A DNA stretch of 64,000 nt, from positions 1 through 64,000 of the forward strand of contig CAZFPK010000016.1 in NCBI GenBank assembly GCA_964521025.1, in the 5' to 3' direction. A model generated the notes under the pieces. That model was not told the DNA's origin. It saw nothing but the letters and a program-made list of their open reading frames with translations, and did not search any database. The DNA is from DRTC01 sp964521025 (GTDB lineage: Bacteria > Cloacimonadota > Cloacimonadia > Cloacimonadales > TCS61). The position numbers and the translations under genes were made by a program. Of this stretch, positions 8,601 to 16,494 are shown piece after piece (position 1 is the first letter of the stretch; each line of letters opens with the position of its first letter).

Positions 8601-11409
8601 CTATCTCGATCCATTGATATTCGGGAGTATTGTAATAACCTGCATCTCCGTCATCAAAACAATAATATCCGTAAGCATCCGGTCCGAGCGGGTCTGTTAC
8701 CAGGACTTCTCCAACTTCGAAGATGAAAGCAGAAACATTATCGTAACCATCTGCATTATAAAGTTGGATTTCGAAATTTATTTGAGTTCCGGGATAAATA
8801 GTCGTATTTGCTGAAATCTCAAACCTGTTTTCGTTATTGGAAATTTCTTCCCCGACTTCGATATTCCCAAAATAACCATCTGCATCTGAAATGGTAATAT
8901 CAGGATGGGAACAGGAGATCGTGCCGTAGATATCGTTGGCATCGACCGAACCCAAATTTGAAACTGTGAGAGATATTTCCGCAGTTTCTCCCGGATCCAG
9001 AATATTGTTATTTTCATCAAAAACCGTAAAGGAACTAACATCGAGATTTGCTCCTTCGATATTCAGATAAATGATATCGTACCATTCGTTCTCTGAATTA
9101 TCTGTGATCTGCATATCGATCTCGATCTCTGTTCCTCCTAAAACATCCGGCTGGACGGAAATATCGAAATCGTCCGCAGAAAAAGATGAAGAACCGGATT
9201 CAATATTTCCGTAGTCTTCCGTATCATCCGTGATCGTGATAAATTCATTTTCAGAGGAAATAGCGGCGGAAACATTATTGGCTGTGAGCGTTCCGTAATT
9301 CTGCAGATTAACTCTCAACTCGATATTTTCTCCGGGATTGATATTCCCGTCATTATTCCCGGAAGATGTTCCGGAATTATCGTCATCGATCTCGATTTCC
9401 AGGACATTAACAAAAGTATCTCCCTGCAGAATTTCAAAACTTCCCAGATGCGGGATGAAATTGTGTTTGGTAACTGTTAAAACTGCTTCTCCTTCTGAAT
9501 CATAATTAAGCGGGAGGATTACTACACCCTGTTCATCGGTAAACGCAGTCGAGAAAATCTCATCATCTCCAAGGAGAACAGAAACCCAGGCATTCTCGAT
9601 TGGAATTCCCTCATTATCCAGAACAGTAACTTCCAGGAGATTTGTGCCGAGAGCTACTTCACCCGGATAAATGACATCCAATTCCTGCGGAACTCCAGTC
9701 CAGAGTTCCATTCCCGGATCTCCCATGAGGTTGTTCCAATATGAAAAGCGGTAAACCCAGTTATTGGGATTTCCGGGGTAATTCAAAACAAGATTAATCT
9801 TTCCCCGATTTAAAGCACCACCAACCTGATAAATTCCTTCCGCAAAAATTCCATAAAAGGCTCCGGCATCGATGCAGTTATTAAAACAGGTGTGAGTATA
9901 TCCGGTAGCAGTTCCGAAAGCAGCGATCGCACCTTTGGGAACAGCCGGAGAACCTGCTTTCAGGAAGGCTTCGCTGCGGCAGTCGTAAGTTCCCTCAAAA
10001 TCACCTGTAAAGCAGGTTGGATGAGCAACAAAAGGGAGCATATAACCATTTGTCAGGTTTTCAGTATCATAATTATCCCAGCCGCTCATCTCGACAAAAC
10101 CGCGATAATTAAAATAACTAACTCCGGAATTGAGATTATTGCTGATATGATAAACCCAGTTTCCGCTGTAAACTTCTTCACATTCAATATTCGGAGCATG
10201 TTCATCGATCATTTCTTTGATGAATACTTTCGTATCGACGCAGGAAGGACCGGATTCGTTCGGATCTCCGACCATTAAGGCTTTATCATACCATTCAATA
10301 TTATCCAGGTAAGGATTTTTTTCATAATTGAGAATTTTAGAAACAATTGTCTGGAACTCGATCAGGGAATTAAAAGAAAGTCGCCCGATCAGGACATCTG
10401 CCAGGATATCATCTCCTTCCAATAAAGTATAATATTGATCGCCTTCACCATTATATTCCCCGGGATCGATATGCCCGGTGGGAATGGAAAAATTCCCGCC
10501 TGCATCACCGACAAGGCAAACAAATTCGGGAGGATTCTGCCAGTTATCATAAGCGTCCTGAATATAATTTTTTATCTGGTTCAGTTCGGTTCCGGTTTCC
10601 GCAGTGCTGGCAGCAATCACTTCGAATCCTTTTTGATGCTTCCATTCCGTCAGATAATCGAGAGTTTGCAAAACGGAAGCATTATCAGGATAAATAAAGA
10701 GATAACACGGCTGCTGGTATTCTTCGTCGCGAGTGATAAGATAATTAAAATTCACGACCGTGGACTCGTATAATGGTTGAAAAAATCTTGATTTCGGATG
10801 AATTATCGATTTGATATTTTCTCCGCCATTCCCGGAAGAAGTAATTTCCAAATCGATATTTTTGATAATTCTTAGTTCTTTTTTGACAGGATCGAATTGA
10901 AACGGATTTATGGTCAGGTTCACAACCCGGAAATCCCTCATAATTGCCGGTTCACCAAGTTCGGCAATTTTCCCGGGGAATATTTCTCCGTTTGTATAAA
11001 AATCATTATCGATGATAAAACTCCGATCATTAGGCTGACTCTCGCTTTGCAGTCTTTGTCTTGGATAGATATTTATATTCCTGATAATTTCTTCCTCAAA
11101 ATTTAAAATAGTAACCTCTACCTCTCCTTGATTTGGAATCGCGACTAATTTAGAAAACCTGGGTAGATCCGGTTTCCCGATCTCGAGGAATTCACCAGCA
11201 TTAAAATAAGAGATTTTTTGATAATTTATACTATTTTCGGAAATGTTTTCAAGTTGATATCCATCCAGGGAAAACTCGATTTCGGTTCTTTCAGAGTAGG
11301 ATGAAACACAATCGAATAATTCTTTATGTAAGTTTTCCGGAACATTTACTTTTTCCGCACTAATGGTCAATCCTGTAATTAGTAATACAATTAATAACAT
11401 TTTTTTCAC
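5656..11409 (-). CDS. Giant secreted C25 (gingipain-like) family protein with sorting domain
   Basis: I place the start at a GTG (11409) because GGAGG lies five bases upstream and it opens a signal peptide (VKKMLLIVLLITGLTISA). This gives 1917 residues. Order: gingipain-type propeptide (about 30-200), C25 domain (about 230-570), several CARDB-like beta domains with 'DNNSG/GNNN-LDPGE' repeats, a carboxypeptidase-regulatory-like domain, fibronectin-III-like repeats, and a C-terminal FlgD-like sorting domain (about 1822-1917). The nucleophile cysteine is present in 'HPTCFTGDF' (C466). The catalytic histidine usual in 'YxGHG' is replaced: the site reads YRGF (435-438). It may be inactive or use another histidine. 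Predicted surface or secreted protein. Confidence 0.85.
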   Translation of the reverse strand: MKKMLLIVLLITGLTISAEKVNVPENLHKELFDCVSSYSERTEIEFSLDGYQLENISENSINYQKISYFNAGEFLEIGKPDLPRFSKLVAIPNQGEVEVTILNFEEEIIRNINIYPRQRLQSESQPNDRSFIIDNDFYTNGEIFPGKIAELGEPAIMRDFRVVNLTINPFQFDPVKKELRIIKNIDLEITSSGNGGENIKSIIHPKSRFFQPLYESTVVNFNYLITRDEEYQQPCYLFIYPDNASVLQTLDYLTEWKHQKGFEVIAASTAETGTELNQIKNYIQDAYDNWQNPPEFVCLVGDAGGNFSIPTGHIDPGEYNGEGDQYYTLLEGDDILADVLIGRLSFNSLIEFQTIVSKILNYEKNPYLDNIEWYDKALMVGDPNESGPSCVDTKVFIKEMIDEHAPNIECEEVYSGNWVYHISNNLNSGVSYFNYRGFVEMSGWDNYDTENLTNGYMLPFVAHPTCFTGDFEGTYDCRSEAFLKAGSPAVPKGAIAAFGTATGYTHTCFNNCIDAGAFYGIFAEGIYQVGGALNRGKINLVLNYPGNPNNWVYRFSYWNNLMGDPGMELWTGVPQELDVIYPGEVALGTNLLEVTVLDNEGIPIENAWVSVLLGDDEIFSTAFTDEQGVVILPLNYDSEGEAVLTVTKHNFIPHLGSFEILQGDTFVNVLEIEIDDDNSGTSSGNNDGNINPGENIELRVNLQNYGTLTANNVSAAISSENEFITITDDTEDYGNIESGSSSFSADDFDISVQPDVLGGTEIEIDMQITDNSENEWYDIIYLNIEGANLDVSSFTVFDENNNILDPGETAEISLTVSNLGSVDANDIYGTISCSHPDITISDADGYFGNIEVGEEISNNENRFEISANTTIYPGTQINFEIQLYNADGYDNVSAFIFEVGEVLVTDPLGPDAYGYYCFDDGDAGYYNTPEYQWIEIDPDYGGQGTIIQLDDQGNEGDTEVLDLPLNFRFYGQNYSEITVCSNGWLSPGITDNNSFMNWNIPGALGPSPLIAPFWDDLITGDGNVCYFYNDVYHYFVIEWSRLYNEYNSNEETFQVVLYDADYYPTMLGDSEIKFQYHTVSNVDQGGYFGFIVNHGLYATVGIEDPSGTIGLEYTFNNEYPTAAKVLENESAIFFTGPPISIEEPYLVLGTIEISGGNGNGNVDHGETVNLHIPLNNLGENPATGVSAIISLNDEYTTLLANSSAYNDIPGEDSEINLDDFSISVDETCPDGHLIFFQMDVQSNENNWTLYFGLEVHAPDIIFQQLSIFDGNNNILDPGETGELWVNFSNNGGADASTTLCSISTDDDYLTINSNDFDFGTFPAGEQETAVFYVTVGEDAPIGHEVVINWEITADLSYAISGNFSNFLVQSPVNLVENFNNFPPDGWTVQGEQNWILNQSNFAGGTPPEILYVGIFPTTGIQRLITKPVNTLGSTSLELVFKHLIATFGNGFYLGIQTSSNVTIWHDVITYQANDVPPTTEFLTISTPDVGSSTFRLAFIFEGNVFDLNAWVIDDVILNEIAAAPHGYLIGNVTLNGDNGSLEEVLIYAGSAVSNPDSDGFYILPLESGIYDVTASLPGYLSDTAFNVNIEENWETYTQDFTLEELTNDYPPQNLIVATFENNIALNWDIPGTLTGNPESQIVSKNDKNSKNTDQRSSNNTKSGETRTDRFLLGYNIYRNEQFLSEISDITTTSYTDVDLDEGEYSYYLTAVYEEGESEPSNTETVFLVLAPPLDFTANFINPNVLLQWTSPGWSILDFYRIYRDGELINELNSLWTFDTNPPEGIHEYYATAVYGDYESGPSNTAEVDVTAIEDPTTLPETRLFTNFPNPFSAVRSGRNPETTIDFSLREEAKVTIEIFDIKGRKVKTLLDETRKAGNSQVAWNGKDEFGKKAGAGIYFYKMSTHDYAKTRKMILLR

Positions 11410-11725
11410 AATTTCCTCCAATATAAATTTAATCCTAAAATTTATGCAATTTGCGAACCAAGATTTTGTGGTGATACGAAGGGGCAAGATATTTTATAGA
11501 CAAAAGGAAGAAACAGAAGACATATAGATTCAAATACAGTAAATCAGCATTTGGGGAGAGTGTAAATTTTGGGCTTTCATCGAGAAGAAAAACTTAATTC
11601 AATTTCGGCTGAAGCCGAACTTAAATCAAGTTTTTAAGTCAATTGTATTTATGATTTGCATAAAAAGAGAGAGGTTATGTTATCAAAAAGATAAAGAAAA
11701 CTCTTTTAGTTTGAAAAACAAATTT
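11410..11725. other. Intergenic region with one dispersed hairpin
   Basis: No gene is visible. At about 11590-11637 there is a hairpin-like sequence beginning AACTTAATTCAATTTCGGC and ending in ATCAAGTT. It is a diverged relative of the ACTTGAGTCAAG repeats at 36945, 38430 and 62869. The rest is AT-rich and should hold the promoter of the C25 gene. Confidence 0.4.
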
Positions 11726-11791
11726 CCGACTAAAATGCAAGCAATTGCAGAAAAGTCCAGACTAAAACGCAATATCTTGCATTTTAGTCGG
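11726..11791. repeat. 16-bp perfect inverted repeat with a third internal copy
   Basis: CCGACTAAAATGCAAG (11726-11741) and its reverse complement (11776-11791) flank a 34-base interior. The interior holds a third, direct copy, GACTAAAACGCAA, starting at 11760, which is 32 bases from the matching point of the first. It directly abuts the dinG remnant. Confidence 0.7.
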
Positions 11792-11797
11792 ATGTTA

Positions 11798-11898
11798 CTA
11801 TTTCAGATCATCGATCCTCTTTGGACTCCAATAATCCGGTAAAAGCGATCTATATTGTTAATTCCTGAATCTATCTCCGATCAATATAACATAGACAA
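11798..11898 (-). pseudogene. Remnant of a DinG/XPD-type helicase C terminus
   Basis: In one minus-strand frame this reads VYVILIGDRFRN, a stop codon, QYRSLLPDYWSPKRIDDLK, then a stop at 11798. It aligns with the end of the intact helicase gene (LIGDRFRNYRYKRLLPEEW). A 28-base stretch around 11855-11883 is identical to about 12800-12827 inside that gene. Upstream of the remnant, two more stop codons close the frame. It is too short to be functional and is most simply a decayed duplicate of the 3' end of the neighbouring helicase gene. Confidence 0.7.
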
Positions 11899-11918
11899 CT
11901 TATCACAAGATGATGAAA

Positions 11919-12386
11919 TCACTTGTGACAAGTTTCTAACTTTTCATGATCGACCCTTTTGATTTTTTCCAATATCTTCAAATCTTCTAAATCTTTGTTT
12001 CGTGCTGCTGCTTTTTTCATTTTAATTATATCATCCAGACTCGGAAAATATACTTCGATATCTCCAATTTTGTTTTTGATCTTGTTCTTCCAAACTTCTT
12101 CAAACTCGACACCTGCCACGAATGGGTGAATATCGGTTTCCAAAATATATTGTCTGATTAAAATCTTATTCATAAGAAGTTCTTCTATTGTAATATCCGA
12201 AACATCATATCCAAATTCATTAAGTGCTTTTAGAGTTTTTTTGGCATTTATTTTTTCCGCTCTGATAAAAATATCGATATCGAGTGTGGCTCTGGAATAT
12301 CCATAAACAGGAAAGGCAGTTGCTCCTATGATAAGAAAATCTACTTTATTTTCTTTTAATAATCTCAAAAGGTTTTCTATGTCCAT
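11919..12386 (-). CDS. Nucleotidyltransferase-fold protein
   Basis: This 155-residue protein carries a minimal nucleotidyltransferase core: 'FLIIGATAFPVYGYSRATLD' with the metal-binding pair D36-x-D38, then a third acidic strand near 'IGDIEVYFPSLDD' and the 'MKKAAARNKDLEDL' helix seen in DUF6036/AbiEii-like proteins. Such proteins often act in toxin-antitoxin modules by nucleotidylating RNA or proteins. Its start overlaps the end of a 59-residue gene by 41 bp, which strongly suggests translational coupling. The pair sits between the intact helicase gene and the helicase remnant, so it looks like an inserted cassette. Confidence 0.75.
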   Translation of the reverse strand: MDIENLLRLLKENKVDFLIIGATAFPVYGYSRATLDIDIFIRAEKINAKKTLKALNEFGYDVSDITIEELLMNKILIRQYILETDIHPFVAGVEFEEVWKNKIKNKIGDIEVYFPSLDDIIKMKKAAARNKDLEDLKILEKIKRVDHEKLETCHK

Positions 12387-12525
12387 TTTTAATCAGCATC
12401 TCCATAATCATTTTCGATTTGTCGAACATCATTCTAAATCTCTCCCGGACAGTGAGAGTTCGTTGATATTGAAGTTCGAATTCGAGTTCTTTTTCGGGAT
12501 TATTTTCTTTTGATTTGTAAATCAT
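12346..12525 (-). CDS. Small helical partner of the nucleotidyltransferase
   Basis: This short gene encodes 59 residues from an ATG at 12525, with AAGGAACGAG upstream, to TAA at 12346. The protein is charged and probably helical: an acidic N-terminal part with 'ELEFELQYQRTLT', then 'RERFRMMFDKSKMI' and a conserved-looking end 'NGHRKPFEIIKRK'. I recall similar small proteins immediately before nucleotidyltransferases of this kind. The 41-bp overlap with the next gene supports reality and coupling. A role as antitoxin or accessory subunit is inferred. Confidence 0.7.
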   Translation of the reverse strand: MIYKSKENNPEKELEFELQYQRTLTVRERFRMMFDKSKMIMEMLIKNGHRKPFEIIKRK

Positions 12526-12727
12526 CTCGTTCCTTTTATCAATTAATATCTTTTATCTCAAATTTAGCATTGGGAACATAAGTATCTAAATATATTTTAT
12601 ATTTTTTCAATAATTATCCTTCCTGTTTTTATATCCCTCAACCATTTCTTTAAAATATAAATAGAGTTATTATGTCAATGAAAAATCACAGATACAGTTC
12701 TTTTCTCATCATTTTATAAAAGTAACC

Positions 12728-15055
12728 TCAATCCTTTTTGAACTCTTCCTTTATCAATATTCTCATCAAATCCCATTCTTCGGGCAGCAACCTTTTATAT
12801 CGATAATTCCTGAATCTATCTCCGATCAATAAAATCGTTCCTTTGTCATCTTCCGTGCGAATAACCCTCCCAGCTGCCTGCAGAACTTTCGTCATTCCGG
12901 GGTAAATATAAGCGTATTCGAAACCTCTCTCAAATTCCTCGAAATATTGCCTGATCAGATGCCGTTCAAACGAGATTTTAGGAAGCCCGACTCCCACGAT
13001 CACTGCTCCGTCGAGTCGTTCTCCAACCAGATCAATACCTTCACCGAAAATTCCTCCTAACACTGCAAATCCGACAAGGGTTCGGACATTTTCATGATCG
13101 AATTTTTCAAGGAAATCGTTTCTTTCTGGTTCTGTCATGGCAGGAGTCTGCCGGATAAGATCGATTTCGGAAACAGAGAGAGAAAAAATTTCATAAACCA
13201 TTTTCAAATATACGTAAGACGGGAAAAAAATTAGATAGTTCCCTTTTTTTTGTCTGACGAAATCTGCGATCAAAAAAGCGATTTTTTCTTTAGTTTGCCG
13301 GCGGTGTTTGTATCGAGTAGAGATTTTATGAGCAAGATACACTTTCAGATTTTCAGCAGGAAATGGGGAAGGAAACTTCAAAAAATCTGTAAATTCCGCA
13401 CAACCGAGAATATCTTTGAAATACTCGAAGGGAGTCATTGTTGCAGAAAAGAAAATACCAGAACTGCATCTTTCCAGGCATCGATCCAGAAGTCCGGAAG
13501 GATCGATACAAAAGAGTTTTACCATGAAATCTTTGTTCTCTTTTTCATAGCAGGTCGTATATTTTTCATCAAAAAGTTCCGATATTCTGAAGAAGTTCAA
13601 AACATCGAAATAAGTTTCCAATAATTTTTTCCTGAAAGTAGTTTTGATGTTAAGAGAAAGCCATTTCTCTGTAGTCTTCAGGAATTTCTGTAAAATCGGG
13701 AACAGGTTTTCAGGAATTTCATTTTCATTAAAATAACCTTCTAAATCATCACTCTGTTTCCGCATTTTCAGCAGCCGGGAATTGATCTTTCCTAATTCTT
13801 GATAAATTTTGGGAAGATCATTTTTTAAAATTTTCCGAGTTTGGAGAATCTCTTTCTTAAACAATTCTGCTGAAAACATCGATCTGGCACGATCAACAAG
13901 GTTATGAGCTTCATCGATCAGGAAAGCGAATCTATCATCCTTCTTTCGATTCTCCTCGTCAAAAAACCTTCGTAAATAAACTCGCGGATCAAAAGCATAA
14001 TTATAATCGCAGATAACACAATCCGACCAGAGTGAAATTGCCAATGAAAACTCGAACGGACACACTTCGTGTGTTCGACTGTATTTTTCGATTATTTCTC
14101 CGGTCAGGGAATTTTCCTTGAAAATATCATCCAAAGCAGTTTCGATCCGGTCATAAAAACCTTTAGCGAATTTGCATTCTTCACCCATGCAGGCATTTTC
14201 CGGGTTGGGACAGATCTTATCTTTGGCAGTTAAAGTCATGAATTTGAAGTTCAGACCTTTTTCTGTCATTTTTTGGAGGGCTTTTTCTGCTGCTTCTTTG
14301 CCGGTAGTTTTGGGAGTTAAATAGAAAACTTTTGTCGTATGTTTTTCCGGGAATGCTTTGATAGCCGGAAAGAGAACTGCGGCTGTTTTCCCGATCCCGG
14401 TCGGAGCCTGCACGATCAACTGCCCGGAATCGCGAATTGTTCGATAAACTTCGGTTGCCATTTGCCGTTGACCCAGGCGATACTTCTCAAATGGAAATTC
14501 CAGGTTTTTGATAGATTTGTCCCGCATTTTTCGATAATCGAATAACCGGTTCATCCAGATTTCATATTTTTGGAAAAGCGTCTGGAAGAACTCTTCCAAT
14601 TCCTGTTTGGAAAAGGTCTTAGTGAATTCTCTTATTTCTCCGGATTCGAGTTGATAATAAGTCAGACGAACATCTATTTTCTGCTGATTTTGTTCGGAAG
14701 CATAAATAAATGCATAGATTTTTGCTTGTGCCCAATGCAAAGGATTTTCTTTTTTCTCAAGAGAATCGATGTTTCTTTCAGTAGTTTTGATCTCTTCGAT
14801 GATCGTTTTATCAGGAAAGACAAAAACTCCGTCGATCCTGCCTTTTATTTCCATGAGAAAATTTTCAGTTTCGAGCTGCCGGGAAACAAATACTTCCTTC
14901 TGATATACTCCCGGTCTGGATTTTTGAATTTTCTGATGGATCCGGATTCCGGAAACTGCCCGACTCGAACTCGCAAAAACTTCCAAATTCAAATCACCGC
15001 TGCGGTGAGTGTATTCTGCGAGTTCACGCACTGAAATGGTGATCTTTTCTTTCAT
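12728..15055 (-). CDS. DinG/XPD-family DNA helicase with N-terminal PD-(D/E)XK nuclease domain
   Basis: The protein has 775 residues. Residues 1-165 look like a Cas4/RecB-type PD-(D/E)XK domain: D75 in 'GRIDGVFV', then E88-x-K90 in 'IIEEIKTT', then the 'WAQAKIYAFIY' helix. The helicase follows, with Walker A 'APTGIGKT' (217-224), DEAH at 381-384, and C-terminal 'AAGRVIRTEDDKG...LIGDRF'. C282, C289, C294 and C332 match the four ligands of the XPD/DinG [4Fe-4S] cluster. DinG/XPD enzymes unwind DNA 5'-3' and resolve damage or R-loops. The gene is third in a minus-strand cluster after mrfA- and mrfB-like genes, about 65 bp after mrfB. Function in excision repair is inferred. Confidence 0.85.
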   Translation of the reverse strand: MKEKITISVRELAEYTHRSGDLNLEVFASSSRAVSGIRIHQKIQKSRPGVYQKEVFVSRQLETENFLMEIKGRIDGVFVFPDKTIIEEIKTTERNIDSLEKKENPLHWAQAKIYAFIYASEQNQQKIDVRLTYYQLESGEIREFTKTFSKQELEEFFQTLFQKYEIWMNRLFDYRKMRDKSIKNLEFPFEKYRLGQRQMATEVYRTIRDSGQLIVQAPTGIGKTAAVLFPAIKAFPEKHTTKVFYLTPKTTGKEAAEKALQKMTEKGLNFKFMTLTAKDKICPNPENACMGEECKFAKGFYDRIETALDDIFKENSLTGEIIEKYSRTHEVCPFEFSLAISLWSDCVICDYNYAFDPRVYLRRFFDEENRKKDDRFAFLIDEAHNLVDRARSMFSAELFKKEILQTRKILKNDLPKIYQELGKINSRLLKMRKQSDDLEGYFNENEIPENLFPILQKFLKTTEKWLSLNIKTTFRKKLLETYFDVLNFFRISELFDEKYTTCYEKENKDFMVKLFCIDPSGLLDRCLERCSSGIFFSATMTPFEYFKDILGCAEFTDFLKFPSPFPAENLKVYLAHKISTRYKHRRQTKEKIAFLIADFVRQKKGNYLIFFPSYVYLKMVYEIFSLSVSEIDLIRQTPAMTEPERNDFLEKFDHENVRTLVGFAVLGGIFGEGIDLVGERLDGAVIVGVGLPKISFERHLIRQYFEEFERGFEYAYIYPGMTKVLQAAGRVIRTEDDKGTILLIGDRFRNYRYKRLLPEEWDLMRILIKEEFKKD

Positions 15056-15059
15056 AAAT

Positions 15060-15150
15060 TTTCTAACTCCCCTAACTCCTCTTTAACAAAAGAGGGGAAT
15101 AATATGGAACGATAATTTTCCTAATTATTCTCCCCTCTCTTTTTAAGAAA
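15060..15150. repeat. Dispersed 'CTCCCC...GGGGAG' hairpin repeats
   Basis: ACTCCTCTTTAACAAAAGAGGGG and CTCCCCTCTCTTTTTAAGAAAGG-type palindromes fill the gap between the mrfB- and dinG-like genes. The second continues into the last codons of mrfB. Related copies lie at 16476-16494, 30541-30575, 56262-56300 and 59510-59590. Confidence 0.55.
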
Positions 15151-16365
15151 GGGGCTGGGGGTGAGTTCTATTTTCTTTTCCAACCTTTGATACCGATGCA
15201 CCAATTCATCGATCAGACTCATCTCGAAAATGTAACTTTGTTTGACCAGAGCGATTGCTTTTTTCGTATATTGCAAGGCTTTTTTATAGTTATGCCGCCG
15301 ATGTTCTTCGATCTTAGCGAGTTCGATGAAAGCATAAATTTCATTCAGCTCCGCAGCTGTCAGCCAGAGTTTTTCTGCTGTTTCGATCTGTCCTCTTTTT
15401 TTATAAAGAAAGGAAAGTTGTTTCAAACATTTTGCATTTTGCGGATGTTTCTTTAATCCGATTTCGAATATATCTCTGGCTGAATCGTGATCTTCACAAT
15501 CTTCGAACAATCTTCCAATTTCAAATAAATTATTTTGGAAAGGATTTTCCCCGGTCTTTGAAAATTGCAGAATTTCAGAAATTTTAACTAAAAGTGCTGC
15601 CAAAGAAATAATGTCGATTTTATTATGATGAAAAACATTTTTCAGAAGTGCTGCATCTCGATTTTCCAGATAATGAAAATAGACTTGCGGGATCTCGCTG
15701 CCGGGAATATCGTTGGAAAGGTCTCGTTGCTTGTTTAGTATTTCTTTTTCCAGGTTCTGAAGAGTACAATTCTTCAAAGAATTCTTCCATAACCTGCGGG
15801 AAAGATGCAGCAGATCGAGGTTTCCCATTTTATTCAGTTTTTTCTGATTTAAAATAAAACGCGTTTTTAAGAGAGGAATGTCGAAACTTTTCCCATTGAA
15901 ACTGACGAAAACCGAAAATTTCCTGAATTCATCTTCGAGAGCATTTATGAGAAATATTTCTGAGGCAGGCTCGGACATAAAATATTGTTTTACGATAAAA
16001 TTGTTTTCCCGGAAAAATCCGATCCCAACCAGGAAAACCAGAGTTCCGGTTCCGCCTGCTAAACCGGTTGTTTCGGTATCGAGGAAAACCAGATCCTCTA
16101 ATTTCCTGTTTTGGATTCCGGCCCATTTGTTGATTATTGGAGGAATTTGGAAATCTTCTATTTTGATATTACCAAAATTTAAAGGGAGTTTTTCCAAATA
16201 TTCAACGAGAAATATTTTTTTGTTTTCCGATAAATAGCTGCCGTTTACAAGATGGTGAATGTCTTTATCTGAAATGATCTCTTTTTCTTCCTGTTTTTTG
16301 GTTTTCGGAAGGATGTCTTTTAAAATGTTTTCTAATTCATGCATTTGATTTTCAATAGAATCCAT
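15121..16365 (-). CDS. mrfB: MrfB-like DEDD exonuclease with C-terminal TPR repeats
   Basis: This 414-residue protein has a YprB-type RNase H-like exonuclease fold. The acidic residues are visible: D96 and E98 in 'FLDTETTG', D162 in 'FNGKSFDIPLL', and D251 in 'HHNKIDIISLAALL'. From about residue 275 there are TPR-like helices ('ARDIFEIGLKKHPQNAKCL', 'YKKALQYTKKAI'). In Bacillus subtilis, MrfB (YprB) is the exonuclease that works with the helicase MrfA (YprA) in excision of mitomycin C damage. Here the gene lies directly downstream of the MrfA homologue. The final residues, ELTPSPFLKKRGENN, are encoded by a dispersed intergenic repeat, so the C terminus has probably been extended by repeat insertion. 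Confidence 0.85.
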   Translation of the reverse strand: MDSIENQMHELENILKDILPKTKKQEEKEIISDKDIHHLVNGSYLSENKKIFLVEYLEKLPLNFGNIKIEDFQIPPIINKWAGIQNRKLEDLVFLDTETTGLAGGTGTLVFLVGIGFFRENNFIVKQYFMSEPASEIFLINALEDEFRKFSVFVSFNGKSFDIPLLKTRFILNQKKLNKMGNLDLLHLSRRLWKNSLKNCTLQNLEKEILNKQRDLSNDIPGSEIPQVYFHYLENRDAALLKNVFHHNKIDIISLAALLVKISEILQFSKTGENPFQNNLFEIGRLFEDCEDHDSARDIFEIGLKKHPQNAKCLKQLSFLYKKRGQIETAEKLWLTAAELNEIYAFIELAKIEEHRRHNYKKALQYTKKAIALVKQSYIFEMSLIDELVHRYQRLEKKIELTPSPFLKKRGENN

Positions 16366-16475
16366 ATTATCCCTCCGGCAGCTACCGAGGGAATTTAAAA
16401 GGTTTTTAAATTGATAAATCTTTGTTTTTTATCTTCACTTAATTATCTTGATCAAAGGTAGAAATCCCACTTGAT

Positions 16476-16494
16476 CTCCCCTTAAAAAGGGGAG
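16476..16494 (-). terminator. Hairpin abutting the mrfA stop codon
   Basis: CTCCCCTTAAAAAGGGGAG forms an 8-bp stem directly after the TAA of the mrfA-like gene (16497-16495). It belongs to the dispersed CTCCCC hairpin class. There is no strong T-run, so it may only attenuate read-through to mrfB. Confidence 0.4.

Noticed and set aside
5656..11487. Start of the C25 gene at the upstream ATG (11487)
   Set aside because: It would place 26 non-hydrophobic residues before the signal peptide; the GTG at 11409 has GGAGG at proper spacing.
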